Shown here piece by piece: positions 18,255-26,096 of a stretch of DNA of 64,000 nt. Under the pieces are notes generated by a model. That model did no database searches, had not been told where the DNA came from, and worked only from the letters and a program-made list of their open reading frames with translations. Each line of letters begins with the position of its first letter. Position 1 is the first letter of the stretch. The DNA lies in assembly GCA_031266365.1 (NCBI GenBank), contig JAISBE010000015.1, positions 54,029 to 118,028 of the forward strand, read 5' to 3'. The stretch comes from Oscillospiraceae bacterium. GTDB taxonomy: Bacteria > Bacillota > Clostridia > Oscillospirales > Acutalibacteraceae. The position numbers and the translations under genes are program-made.

Positions 18255-19043
18255 TTAAACTTTTAGCCGGCAACTTTTTATTTGCAATCGCAATTTGTCA
18301 GATATCATCGCTATAAATTCGCTATTAGTAGGCTTCCCTCTACTGTTGTGTATAGTATACCCAAAATATGAATTGAGCACATCCACATCTCCCCTATCCC
18401 AAGCTACTTCAATCGCATGCCGAATAGCCCTTTCAACCCTCGATGACGTCGTCGTAAACCTTTGAGCCACAGAAGGATAAAGTTGCTTCGTCACAGCGTT
18501 TATAATTTCAGGATTTTGGACAGATATAATAATGGAATCTCTTAGATAGTGATACCCTTTAATATGCGCAGGCACACCGATTTGATGCAAAATATCAGTG
18601 ACTTTAACCTCAATACTGATCTCTTTATCAAGGCGCAAAGGTACTTCATTTGATTCTAAATATGGCTTTCTAGAAGCCATGTGGTTAATCTGCTTAGCTA
18701 AATCGCGTATATTAAACGGTTTTAATGCAAAATAAGAGGCACCAGCTGCCAGCACATCTTTTTCTAAAATAGCATTATCAAAGTTTGATAACACTACAAA
18801 CATAGGTAAAGGAAGCTTTCCGCTCTTCTTAACAGAATTGATAACCCCAATTGCATCTACTTTTGGCATAAATAAATCCATCACTACTATATTCGGACTA
18901 TATTTTTCGATTAATCCCAGTAAGTGCAACCCATCTTTAGCAGAGATAATTATTTCAAACCCAAACTCCTCAAAAACCGCTATGTCTTTTTGGCTAAACT
19001 CTTCACAATCTTCTGCAATTAGTAATTTTAAATGATTTTTCAT
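18255..19043 (-). CDS. spo0A: Sporulation master regulator Spo0A
   Basis: Response regulator that, when phosphorylated, switches on sporulation. The receiver domain (residues 1-125) has acidic Glu11/Asp12, the phospho-acceptor Asp56 in VVMDLFMP and the conserved lysine in ALKPFN. The C-terminal DNA-binding domain (about 150-262) is typical: GVPAHIKGYHYLRDSII, then SRVERAIRHAIEVAWDRG and GKPTNSEFIAMISDKLR. ATG at 19043 is chosen because GGAGG lies 8 bases before it; the upstream ATG would use the ribosome site as codons. At 262 residues it is full length. It places the organism in a spore-forming lineage, although sporulation itself would need many genes not visible here. Confidence 0.96.
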   Translation of the reverse strand: MKNHLKLLIAEDCEEFSQKDIAVFEEFGFEIIISAKDGLHLLGLIEKYSPNIVVMDLFMPKVDAIGVINSVKKSGKLPLPMFVVLSNFDNAILEKDVLAAGASYFALKPFNIRDLAKQINHMASRKPYLESNEVPLRLDKEISIEVKVTDILHQIGVPAHIKGYHYLRDSIIISVQNPEIINAVTKQLYPSVAQRFTTTSSRVERAIRHAIEVAWDRGDVDVLNSYFGYTIHNSRGKPTNSEFIAMISDKLRLQIKSCRLKV

Positions 19044-19079
19044 AATTTTATCCTCCATTTATTGTTTTTTGACATTATT

Positions 19080-19108
19080 ATATTACCATATATTGGCAAT
19101 ACTAGCAA
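19080..19108 (-). promoter_or_regulatory. Promoter candidate for spo0A
   Basis: Minus strand TTGCTA, 17-base spacer, TAATAT, about 40 bases before the start. No clear 0A box was seen. Confidence 0.4.
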
Positions 19109-19329
19109 CACGCTACAACCCCATTTTTAAACAATCATGGAAATTACCAAAAAATACCATATTTATGATGCATTTTTACAAAATATGCCATAAACTCTTC
19201 ACTCTTAATCAAACATATTTTTTATAAATATAATATAATTTTTTAGCAAAAATTCATCTTTATTTTTACTAATTGCCATTTCATATTGCAATATTTTGCT
19301 AATATTCTATATTAATTATTAGAAAATTA

Positions 19330-20178
19330 TTATAGAAATTTTAATAATCGCGCCAAATCTGAAAGACTTAAATTTTCGGCGCGCATAGTGTGATTAATTC
19401 CAAGATTATCCATAAAATTAATAGCCTCCTCTTTCGATATATCCAAAACTTTTGTTATCGCGTTGACCAGCATTTTTCTTCTCTGCGAAAACGCTGCTTT
19501 AATTATCTTAAAAAAAAGTTTTTCATCTTTAACATCCACAGCTGGCCTCTCTCGCATCTTCAATTTTATCACTGAAGAATCCACTTTTGGAGAAGGGTAA
19601 AAGCTTCCTCTTGCCACATTAAAAAGTATCTTAGGTTCGGAATAATACCTCACAGCAAAACTAATCGCCCCTACTTCTCTAGTGCCAGGAACGGCACAAA
19701 TTCTCTGTGCCGCTTCTTTTTGCACCATAAACGTCAAATCTTTAACAGGAGCCTTCTCTTCCAAAAATTTCATAATTATTGGAGACGTGATATAATACGG
19801 TAAATTCGCACAAACACAGGTATCCATACCTTTAAATTCATCTAAAATTAATCTTTTTACGTCAATTTTTTGTATATCTCCACAGATAACCTTTATATTC
19901 TCAAAATCTTTTAGCGTTTCTTCAAGTATAGAAATAAGCCTTCTATCAAGCTCAACAGCCACAATTTTTTTTGCTCTAATAGCAAGTTCCTTAGTTAAAG
20001 TACCAATTCCAGGCCCTATTTCCAACACGCATGTTTTAACATTTGCACCGCAACTATCTGCCATCTTTGAGCAAATACCCGGATTGATAATAAAGTTTTG
20101 TCCCCATTTTTTAGATAAATTAACTCCGTGAACCGATAAAATTTGCTTTATATTCGATATATTACAAAGATTATTCAT
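19330..20178 (-). CDS. rsmA: 16S rRNA dimethyladenosine transferase RsmA
   Basis: Dimethylates the two adjacent adenines near the 3' end of 16S rRNA (A1518/A1519 in E. coli) using SAM during 30S assembly. It has 282 residues. The SAM-binding motif I is LEIGPGIGTLT (about 52-62), and the N6-adenine motif NLPYYITSP is at 125-133. The C-terminal helical domain contains FSQRRKMLVNAI. The start is ATG at 20178 with GGGAGG 4-5 bases upstream; an upstream in-frame ATG would add 24 residues not found in the family. It is followed by spo0A on the same strand after a gap of about 290 bases. Confidence 0.96.
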   Translation of the reverse strand: MNNLCNISNIKQILSVHGVNLSKKWGQNFIINPGICSKMADSCGANVKTCVLEIGPGIGTLTKELAIRAKKIVAVELDRRLISILEETLKDFENIKVICGDIQKIDVKRLILDEFKGMDTCVCANLPYYITSPIIMKFLEEKAPVKDLTFMVQKEAAQRICAVPGTREVGAISFAVRYYSEPKILFNVARGSFYPSPKVDSSVIKLKMRERPAVDVKDEKLFFKIIKAAFSQRRKMLVNAITKVLDISKEEAINFMDNLGINHTMRAENLSLSDLARLLKFL

Positions 20179-20399
20179 TTTTCCTCCCAGTAATTTGATC
20201 AAATTCAAAAAACACGCTAAACGAATAACATAATTTTTATTATAACACACTTTTAAAACAAATAAAGAGATGACATTAAAAATAACTAAAAACTATAAAT
20301 TATTTATAAAATAGACTCATAGTTTTCAAAAATATGATATTATAAGTACAAGAATATAAATATATCATAACAAGCGTTTTAGAAAGGACGGTACTTTAT

Positions 20400-20990
20400 A
20401 TGCAACCCTTTAATTGTTTCCGTAAACTTATTTGTTTAGCTTTAGCTAGCACAATAGCCTCACCTTTTGCAGTCAATGCAGTGCCTTACCACGTTTCTGC
20501 CCAACTATTAGGCATAAAAAATGACCCTCACCATCAAAATATCATAGACGAGGATGGCAACGTATCGTTTACGTTTAAATTACAAGTATATAAACATCAA
20601 ACCTACCCGGTGGGATGCAGTATGAGTGTTGTACCGTATGTTGGATCGTTAGATGATTACGTAAATGCTGATAATGGCAGTTCTGCTCTTTGCAATATCA
20701 TTAAACTCAATCCACAGTTTCACCTCCCTGAAGACACATCAGCTGAGATAGAAGCCAGATACTTAGGATTAAACGGCATAGAAATCCCTGAGGAATCATT
20801 AGGGCCTTTTGAAGCTATAGGCATACCTTTCATAACAGCGCAAAATCGATGCATTGCTTTTGAAAAAGGAACATTAACCGGCTTATCGATCGACGAATGT
20901 AGTCAGATGTATGATCATAAGTGCCAATTAGAAGACGCTGCAAATAATCATTTCCGAACACTGGTAGAAGCGTTTCTTCCAGATGCCTAA
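20400..20990 (+). CDS. Secreted protein of unknown function (196 aa)
   Basis: Unrecognised exported protein. AAAGGACGG precedes the ATG. The signal peptide (about residues 1-27) reads FRKLICLALASTIASPFA and then VNA, with cleavage before VPYHVSAQ. The mature protein has acidic and neutral beta-like segments and five cysteines, no lipobox and no anchor. It ends with a helical, charged tail (CQLEDAANNHFRTLVEAF). It is divergent from rsmA and is followed by a gene-free stretch containing the long repeat. Similarity to the other exported proteins here is limited to general composition. Confidence 0.7.
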   Translation: MQPFNCFRKLICLALASTIASPFAVNAVPYHVSAQLLGIKNDPHHQNIIDEDGNVSFTFKLQVYKHQTYPVGCSMSVVPYVGSLDDYVNADNGSSALCNIIKLNPQFHLPEDTSAEIEARYLGLNGIEIPEESLGPFEAIGIPFITAQNRCIAFEKGTLTGLSIDECSQMYDHKCQLEDAANNHFRTLVEAFLPDA

Positions 20991-21255
20991 TCACGAAATG
21001 CAAAATTTAACATCAAGCTTAAAAGTTATAATTTAATATCAAGAGTTAAATTTTATCTAAGATAAAAAATATTCAAAAGTGACATGCTGAACTTATTCCC
21101 TCAAAAATTAACCTATTTCGCCAGGGCAACAACATTAACTTTACGAAGGATAAAACTCACGCAAAAATACGGTTTTTTGCATCAGCTGATAAATTTTTAA
21201 AAGTTTGCTTAGACAATGAGTGAATTTTGAAGCATTAAAAACCATCTAAACTGGC
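20991..21255. other. Intergenic, nothing recognised
   Basis: AT-rich sequence with no supported ORF, hairpin or repeat before the long repeat begins. Confidence 0.4.
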
Positions 21256-22014
21256 GCTCAGCTGCAATTTTTTTGAATCAGTACTTTCAAAAAAACATTT
21301 CTCGCCCGTTATCTTTTGTTTGAAATTCATCTTTTAAAAAATAAATGTGTTGCCCTAAACCCGCGTCAGAATATCGTTGCCAAAACCAATCATACATTTT
21401 GCCAAATTTCTGACAAAAATCCCTAATCTGGGCCTCAGTTTGGCTTCATTTGCTTCGCGCCGCTCTGGAAATACTTTCCATTTTCCTCTATCCTTCCTCA
21501 GCGCATCCGCTTCGCTGTTAAAGCTATCACCCTGCTTCTCTTTTCAAATTTATATTACTATCTAATAAAATCTCTCGCGTAACTTAATCAAAAATATATT
21601 CAATTTAGATGCAATTTTCCAAAAAGAGCGCTTTTATGTGCAAAATCTGGATGATACGGTAATTTCCCATTAAAAACCGAGAAAAATTGCACCTCCATCC
21701 CAATGTCGCCGATTTTGGTCGCATGGCTCCTCGCAGAAAAATGTTTCCCAATTCGATCTTGAGCTTTTTTTAGAGGTATACTTTACCGGCGCGAGTTTAA
21801 CTATCTCTTCTCAGCGCCAAACTTTAAAGACATGCTCAAAAGCAGCATTTCTGCTTGGAGAAAAGTAAGTCGCGGCCGGATCAAGGGCTCGCTTGTCATT
21901 GCAAAGGTTTTAAAGTTCAGAGCAATTTTTTTGAATCAGTGTTTTCAAGAAAATATTTCTTGCCGCTATATTTTGTTTAAAATTCATCTTTTAAAAAATA
22001 AATGTGTTGCCCCT
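21256..22014 (+). repeat. Long noncoding repeat, copy 1 (rearranged)
   Basis: Same sequence family as 31590-32540 but in the opposite orientation. Two modules are recognisable. Module A begins GAGAAAAATTGCACCTCCAT and ends AAATAAATGTGTTGCC. Module B begins AAACCCGCGTCA and ends CTTTTCAAATTTATATTAC. Here the order is end-of-A, B, then a full A, as if cut from a tandem array. Short ORFs in it (GRSGNTFHF-like frames) have no ribosome sites. It ends directly before the glyS promoter. Confidence 0.75.
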
Positions 22015-22032
22015 GGTATCTTCTGCTCCTTG

Positions 22033-22061
22033 TTGACAATTCTCCAGATTTCCGGTAATAT
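22033..22061 (+). promoter_or_regulatory. Promoter of glyS
   Basis: TTGACA at 22033-22038, 17-base spacer, TAATAT at 22056-22061. The leader to the ATG is about 50 bases, too short for a T-box. Confidence 0.7.
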
Positions 22062-22114
22062 GATATAATAAATTATTATTTTACCATAAAAGTTATCTAT
22101 TAGGAGGATTGCGA

Positions 22115-23488
22115 ATGCACAGCAGTGAAAAGACTCTGGAAAAAATTGTGGCTTTGTGCAAAAATAGAGGATTTGTCTATGCAAATTCTGAAATATACGG
22201 CGGCCTTGCGAACACTTGGGATTACGGTCCTCTGGGCGTGGAGTTAAAAAACAATATTAAAGCCGCTTGGAGGCGCAAATTCATCCAAGAAAGCGAGTAT
22301 AACGTTGGTCTTGATTCTGCCATTTTGATGAACCCACAGACTTGGGTAGCATCGGGCCATGTCAGCGGCTTTTCTGACCCATTGATGGACTGCCGCAGCT
22401 GCAAAACACGTCATCGAGCTGATAAACTCATCGAAGATGCAGGTGGCAAACCGGACGCAATGAATTTTTCAGAGATGGCAGACTATATACAAAAAAATGA
22501 CATCACATGCCCGAATTGCGGCTCGTCAGATTTCACAGATATTCGCAATTTCAATCTGATGTTTAAAACATTTCAAGGCATCACAGAAAATACTAAAAAT
22601 GAGTTGTTTTTACGTCCGGAAACAGCTCAAGGAATTTATGTTAATTTTTCAAATATTAAACGCACCGCGAGAAAAAAGCTTCCATTTGGTGTAGCGCAAA
22701 TTGGCAAATCGTTCCGCAACGAAATCACGCCCGGCAATTTCACATTCAGGACTCTCGAATTCGAACAAATGGAGCTAGAATTTTTCTGTAAACCCGGAGA
22801 AGACATGAATTGGTTCTATTATTGGAAAGATTTTTGTAAAAATTGGCTTTTGGGTTTGGGAATTCAGGAGAACAGCCTGCGTTTGCGTGACCACGATAAA
22901 GATGCCCTTTCTCATTATTCAGCTGCAACGACGGATATCGAATTTCTGTTTCCTTTTGGATGGGGTGAATTGTGGGGTATTGCCAATCGCACTAATTTTG
23001 ATTTAACAGCCCACCAAACCCATTCAGGCAAAAGCTTGGAATATTTTGACTCAGAGCTCAGCGAACATTACATACCATATATTATCGAGCCCTCCCTAGG
23101 CGTTGACCGTGTTGCATTGGCTTTTTTGTGCGACGCCTACGACGAAGAGGAGCTAGATCTCAACGATAAACGCGTTGTTTTGCATCTACACCCTGCCTTA
23201 TCGCCATATAAAGCAGCTGTCATGCCGCTTTCAAAAAAACTTGGAGAAAATGCACATAATATTTATAAACTTTTATCCAAATATTTTATGATAGACTACG
23301 ACGATGCGGGTTCCATTGGCAAGCGATATCGCCGACAAGACGAAATAGGCACGCCCTTTTGTATCACCTACGATTTCGACAGCGAACAAGACGCAACTGT
23401 GACAATCCGCGACAGAGAAACAATGCAGCAGCATAGGATAAAAATCGACTCCATCTCCAGCTATATCCAGGCAAATCTTATATTTTGA
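22115..23488 (+). CDS. glyS: Glycyl-tRNA synthetase (single-chain, eukaryote-like type)
   Basis: Class II synthetase charging tRNA-Gly; this is the alpha2 form used by Gram-positive bacteria, not the alpha/beta pair. The start is ATG at 22115 after AGGAGG (7 bases), giving 457 residues. It has the N-terminal [20 protein letters not shown], motif 2 [19 protein letters not shown], and motif 3 within [15 protein letters not shown] zinc-like [11 protein letters not shown]...CPNCGSSDF insertion lies near residues 94-140. The C-terminal anticodon-binding domain contains [21 protein letters not shown]. It is flanked by the long repeat upstream and a triplet of short repeats downstream. No T-box riboswitch. 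Confidence 0.97.
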   Translation: MHSSEKTLEKIVALCKNRGFVYANSEIYGGLANTWDYGPLGVELKNNIKAAWRRKFIQESEYNVGLDSAILMNPQTWVASGHVSGFSDPLMDCRSCKTRHRADKLIEDAGGKPDAMNFSEMADYIQKNDITCPNCGSSDFTDIRNFNLMFKTFQGITENTKNELFLRPETAQGIYVNFSNIKRTARKKLPFGVAQIGKSFRNEITPGNFTFRTLEFEQMELEFFCKPGEDMNWFYYWKDFCKNWLLGLGIQENSLRLRDHDKDALSHYSAATTDIEFLFPFGWGELWGIANRTNFDLTAHQTHSGKSLEYFDSELSEHYIPYIIEPSLGVDRVALAFLCDAYDEEELDLNDKRVVLHLHPALSPYKAAVMPLSKKLGENAHNIYKLLSKYFMIDYDDAGSIGKRYRRQDEIGTPFCITYDFDSEQDATVTIRDRETMQQHRIKIDSISSYIQANLIF

Positions 23489-23501
23489 ATATGACGAATT
23501 A

Positions 23502-24185
23502 ACACCTCAAAACGACAGTATCTAAAATCTGAACAAAAATCACCAGTAAAGTTCGTGAAAGTTTTTGCAAAACCCTTGCCCTCCAGAGAGCAAAATTTCC
23601 CCCATTTTCCCCTATTAGTGAAGGGGGAAATTATCATCTAAAAGACTCAACCTCAGCCGCCCCACCCCAAAACTAGATCACCAAAAATTTGTACAAAAAT
23701 TTCAGATAAAGTTCGTGAAAGTTTTTGCAAAACCCTTGCCCTCTAGAGAGCAAAATTTCCCCCATTTTCCCCTATTAGTGAAGGGAGAAATTTACACCTA
23801 AAAAACTCAACGCAACCTCAACCTCCAACGAGAAAATTTCAAAAAAGATTACAAACCAATCGCCCAAATATTTTCCCGCGCACCGTTGGCGTGAAATTTC
23901 ACAAAAAAAGCCGCGGACAAGGTCAATCACCAGCAAACTTTTTGAACCCATGCAGGTTTTGCGAAGGCACCTGGGATACCAACGCCGCCGGCAAAAGTTA
24001 CCGCACTAAACGCCACGAGTTTCAGCTCTGCCCTGCACCTAAATTTTAAACAAAAATCCTCAGCAAAGTTCGTGAAAGTTTTTGCAAAACCCTTGCCCTC
24101 TAGAGAGCAAAATTTCCCTCATTTTCCCCTATTAGTGAAGGGGAAATTTACATCTAAAAAACTCAGCGCAACCTCAACCTCAAAT
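23502..24185 (-). repeat. Triplet of the two-hairpin repeat downstream of glyS
   Basis: Three copies (about 23502-23660, 23690-23830 and 24040-24185) share AAAGTTCGTGAAAGTTTTTG, then a near-palindrome TTGCCCTCTAGAGAGCAA, then ATTTCCCCC...GGGGGAAAT enclosing TATTAGTGAAG. Each can fold into two hairpins. The same unit, in the same orientation relative to the upstream synthetase gene, occurs three times after lysS. About 200 bases between copies 2 and 3 hold GC-richer sequence with no supported gene. Confidence 0.8.
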
Positions 24186-24335
24186 AAGCATATTTCAAAA
24201 AATGCTTTGTGCCGTTATCTTCCCAGGCTCCCTTTGACATTTTTTCCTGCAAGCTAAGCCTTTTGATAGCAATCATTAACGCGCCCATTCTCTATCTTAA
24301 TATTAATTATGTAAGACTTTATTCAGGAGGGTCAT

Positions 24336-25109
24336 ATGAATTCAATCATCGACACCCACGCGCATTACCACGACTCCGCCTTCGATGCAGATCGCCATGC
24401 TTTGATCAACTCTCTTCCACAAAATGGCATTTTAGCTATCATCAACAGTGCCACTGACCTCGAAACTGCACCTGACGTGTTAAAGCTTGCAGAGCGCTAT
24501 CCTTTCATTTATGCAACCATAGGGATTCATCCCCTTCATGTGAGCAATGCCCCTAAAGATTTCTCATCAAAAATCCAAAATTTGCTAAAACATCCCAAAG
24601 TCGTCGGAATAGGAGAAATTGGTCTAGATTATCATTACGACTCAACCAACAAGGCCGCCCAAAAAGAAATTTTCGAAGCTCAACTAAAGCTGGCGGTCGA
24701 AAACGAGCTTCCCGTCATTGTCCATGACCGCGAAGCTCACGATGACATCCTAATCTCACTTGAAAAATATCGCCCTAAAGGGGTTATTCACTGTTTTTCC
24801 GGCAACCTCGAGCTTGCCTATAAAATTATAGATCTCGGCATGTATATCGGCTTTGGTGGGATCCTGACGTTTAAAAATGCCAAAATCACCACCAAGGTCG
24901 CTCAAAGTATCCCTTTAGATAAACTTCTCCTGGAAACCGATGCCCCCTATCTCGCACCTGAGCCGTTTCGAGGGCAGCGCTGCGATTCGTCTATGATAGC
25001 CCACACCGCTTCAAAATTGGCCGCTATACGAAATATTTCTGTGGAGGATTTATTAAATCACACCAAAATCAATTCATTTAATTTATTTAACTTTCCCATC
25101 AGCGTCTGA
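24336..25109 (+). CDS. tatD: TatD family metal-dependent deoxyribonuclease
   Basis: Amidohydrolase-fold nuclease (3'-5' DNase/RNase family) of 257 residues. Metal ligands are visible: IDTHAHYHD near residues 5-13, GEIGLDYH near 92-99, VHDR and HCFSG in the middle, and LLLETDAPYLAPEP near 200. AGGAGGG lies 5 bases before the ATG. In many Firmicutes tatD follows metG and precedes rnmV and rsmA; here it is separate, between the repeat triplet and the minus-strand exported-protein island. The family is certain; the cellular role is the general DNA repair or RNA quality role proposed for TatD. Confidence 0.95.
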   Translation: MNSIIDTHAHYHDSAFDADRHALINSLPQNGILAIINSATDLETAPDVLKLAERYPFIYATIGIHPLHVSNAPKDFSSKIQNLLKHPKVVGIGEIGLDYHYDSTNKAAQKEIFEAQLKLAVENELPVIVHDREAHDDILISLEKYRPKGVIHCFSGNLELAYKIIDLGMYIGFGGILTFKNAKITTKVAQSIPLDKLLLETDAPYLAPEPFRGQRCDSSMIAHTASKLAAIRNISVEDLLNHTKINSFNLFNFPISV

Positions 25110-25115
25110 GTCCGT

Positions 25116-25325
25116 TCAAATGCTTTTACTCTCCAGTATATGTGTCACAACGGTCCCGCATCCATTCGGTGGCAGCACTTCCACTGCATATTGGACTGTA
25201 TATTTAGCCCCTGAAATACGTTGGTATTCTTGTAAGCTCCATGGCGAAGGGTTTTGGGCTACTAAGAGTTTTAGGTTCCCTGCTGCGCTTTGGAAAAAGC
25301 TGTCAATTTGATGATCCAGGTTCAT
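25116..25325 (-). CDS. Tandem C-terminal cassette, unit 5 (69 aa, diverged)
   Basis: Last of the row of short ORFs that copy the 3' end of the lipoprotein gene at 26093. It begins MNLDHQIDSFFQSAAGNLKL like unit 4 and keeps the VAQNPSPWSLQ segment, but lacks NAVTL and diverges at the end (AVEVLPPNGCGTVVTHILES). Its ATG overlaps the stop of unit 4 in ATGA, and no separate ribosome site is seen, so translation would depend on coupling. No signal peptide. It could be a decaying cassette at the array's end. Function unknown. Confidence 0.5.
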   Translation of the reverse strand: MNLDHQIDSFFQSAAGNLKLLVAQNPSPWSLQEYQRISGAKYTVQYAVEVLPPNGCGTVVTHILESKSI

Positions 25326-25582
25326 GATTTTTCAACACATCTCGGCATCAACTCCCTATCTGCTAATACATGTGTCTCGACGGGGCCAACGCCATCTGGC
25401 GGCAAGATTTCCGCTGCGCATTGTAGATTATAAATTGCTTCCTCTATGTGTTGGTAGTCTTGCGGTATCTGCAGCGTCACTGCGTTTTGCAAGCTCCATG
25501 GCATACTGGATTGGGCTACTAAGAGTTTTAGGTTCCCTGCTGCGCTTTGGAAAAAGCTGGCAATTTGATGATCCAGGTTCAT
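25322..25582 (-). CDS. Tandem C-terminal cassette, unit 4 (86 aa)
   Basis: Short ORF repeating the C-terminal domain of the lipoprotein at 26093: FFQSAAGNLKLLVAQ, then PWSLQNAVTLQIPQDYQHIE, then NLQCAAEILPPDGVGPVETH and VLADRELMPRCVE. Its start and stop overlap neighbouring units (ATGA at both ends). The unit length is 257 bases, not a multiple of three, so adjacent units lie in different frames and each is closed by its own stop. It lacks a signal peptide, so any product would stay in the cytoplasm. It may be a silent donor for recombination with the full gene, or a separately translated small protein. Unproven. Confidence 0.55.
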   Translation of the reverse strand: MNLDHQIASFFQSAAGNLKLLVAQSSMPWSLQNAVTLQIPQDYQHIEEAIYNLQCAAEILPPDGVGPVETHVLADRELMPRCVEKS

Positions 25583-25839
25583 CCTTCTTCAACACATCTC
25601 GGCACCAACTCCCTATCCGCTAATACATGTGTCGCGATTGGTCCAACGCCATCTGCTGGCAAGATTTCCGCTGCGCATTGTAGATTATAAATTGCTTCCT
25701 CTATGTGTTGGTAGTCTTGCGGTATCTGCAGCGTCACTGCGTTTTGTAAGCTCCACGGCGAAGGGTTTTGGGCTACTAAGAGTTTTAAATTCCCTGCTGC
25801 ACTTTGGAATAGGCTGTCGTTTGGATCTTCCAGGTTCAT
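25579..25839 (-). CDS. Tandem C-terminal cassette, unit 3 (86 aa)
   Basis: Intact unit with the same plan as unit 4: DPNDSLFQSAAGNLKLLVAQ, then PWSLQNAVTLQIPQDYQHIE, then LQCAAEILPADGVGPIATHV and RELVPRCVEEG. It is very close in DNA sequence to units 2 and 4. The upstream junction is TAATG and the downstream one ATGA. GC is higher than in the housekeeping genes, like the parent gene. The strict upkeep of overlapping stop/start codons suggests coupling or recent duplication. There is no signal peptide and no own ribosome site beyond GAAGAA. Confidence 0.55.
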   Translation of the reverse strand: MNLEDPNDSLFQSAAGNLKLLVAQNPSPWSLQNAVTLQIPQDYQHIEEAIYNLQCAAEILPADGVGPIATHVLADRELVPRCVEEG

Positions 25840-26096
25840 TATTCTTCAACACATCTCGGAACCAACTCCCTATCTGCTAATACATGTGTCTCGACGGGTC
25901 CAACGCCATCTGGCGGCAAGATTTCCGCTGCGCATTGTAGAGTATAAGTCGCTTCCTCTGAACATTCGTAGTCTTGCGGTATCCGTAGCGTCACTGCGTT
26001 TTGCAAGCTCCACGGCTAACGGTTTTGGGCTACTAAGAGTTTTAAATTCCCTGCTGCACTTTGGAATAGGCTGTCGTTTGGCTTTTCCAGGTTCAT
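25839..26096 (-). pseudogene. Tandem C-terminal cassette, unit 2, with an in-frame TAG
   Basis: Starts with the ATGA overlap at the end of the lipoprotein gene and reads MNLEKPNDSLFQSAAGNLKL. It stops at TAG (26016-26018, codon 27), where unit 3 has a serine codon TCG. Beyond the stop the frame continues PWSLQNAVTLRIPQDYECSE up to CVEE and the TAATG junction. Apart from this stop the unit is intact, so the change is recent or the unit is used only as a recombination template. Confidence 0.6.

Noticed and set aside
21377-22068. ORFs inside the long repeat (also 31980-32369)
   Set aside because: The frames are not kept between copies and lack ribosome sites. The similarity is at the DNA level only.
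22015-22114. T-box riboswitch for glyS (and for lysS)
   Set aside because: Leaders are too short and contain no T-box consensus or terminator pair.
23502-24185. CRISPR array
   Set aside because: Only three widely spaced, long repeats with their own internal palindromes, no regular spacers and no cas genes.
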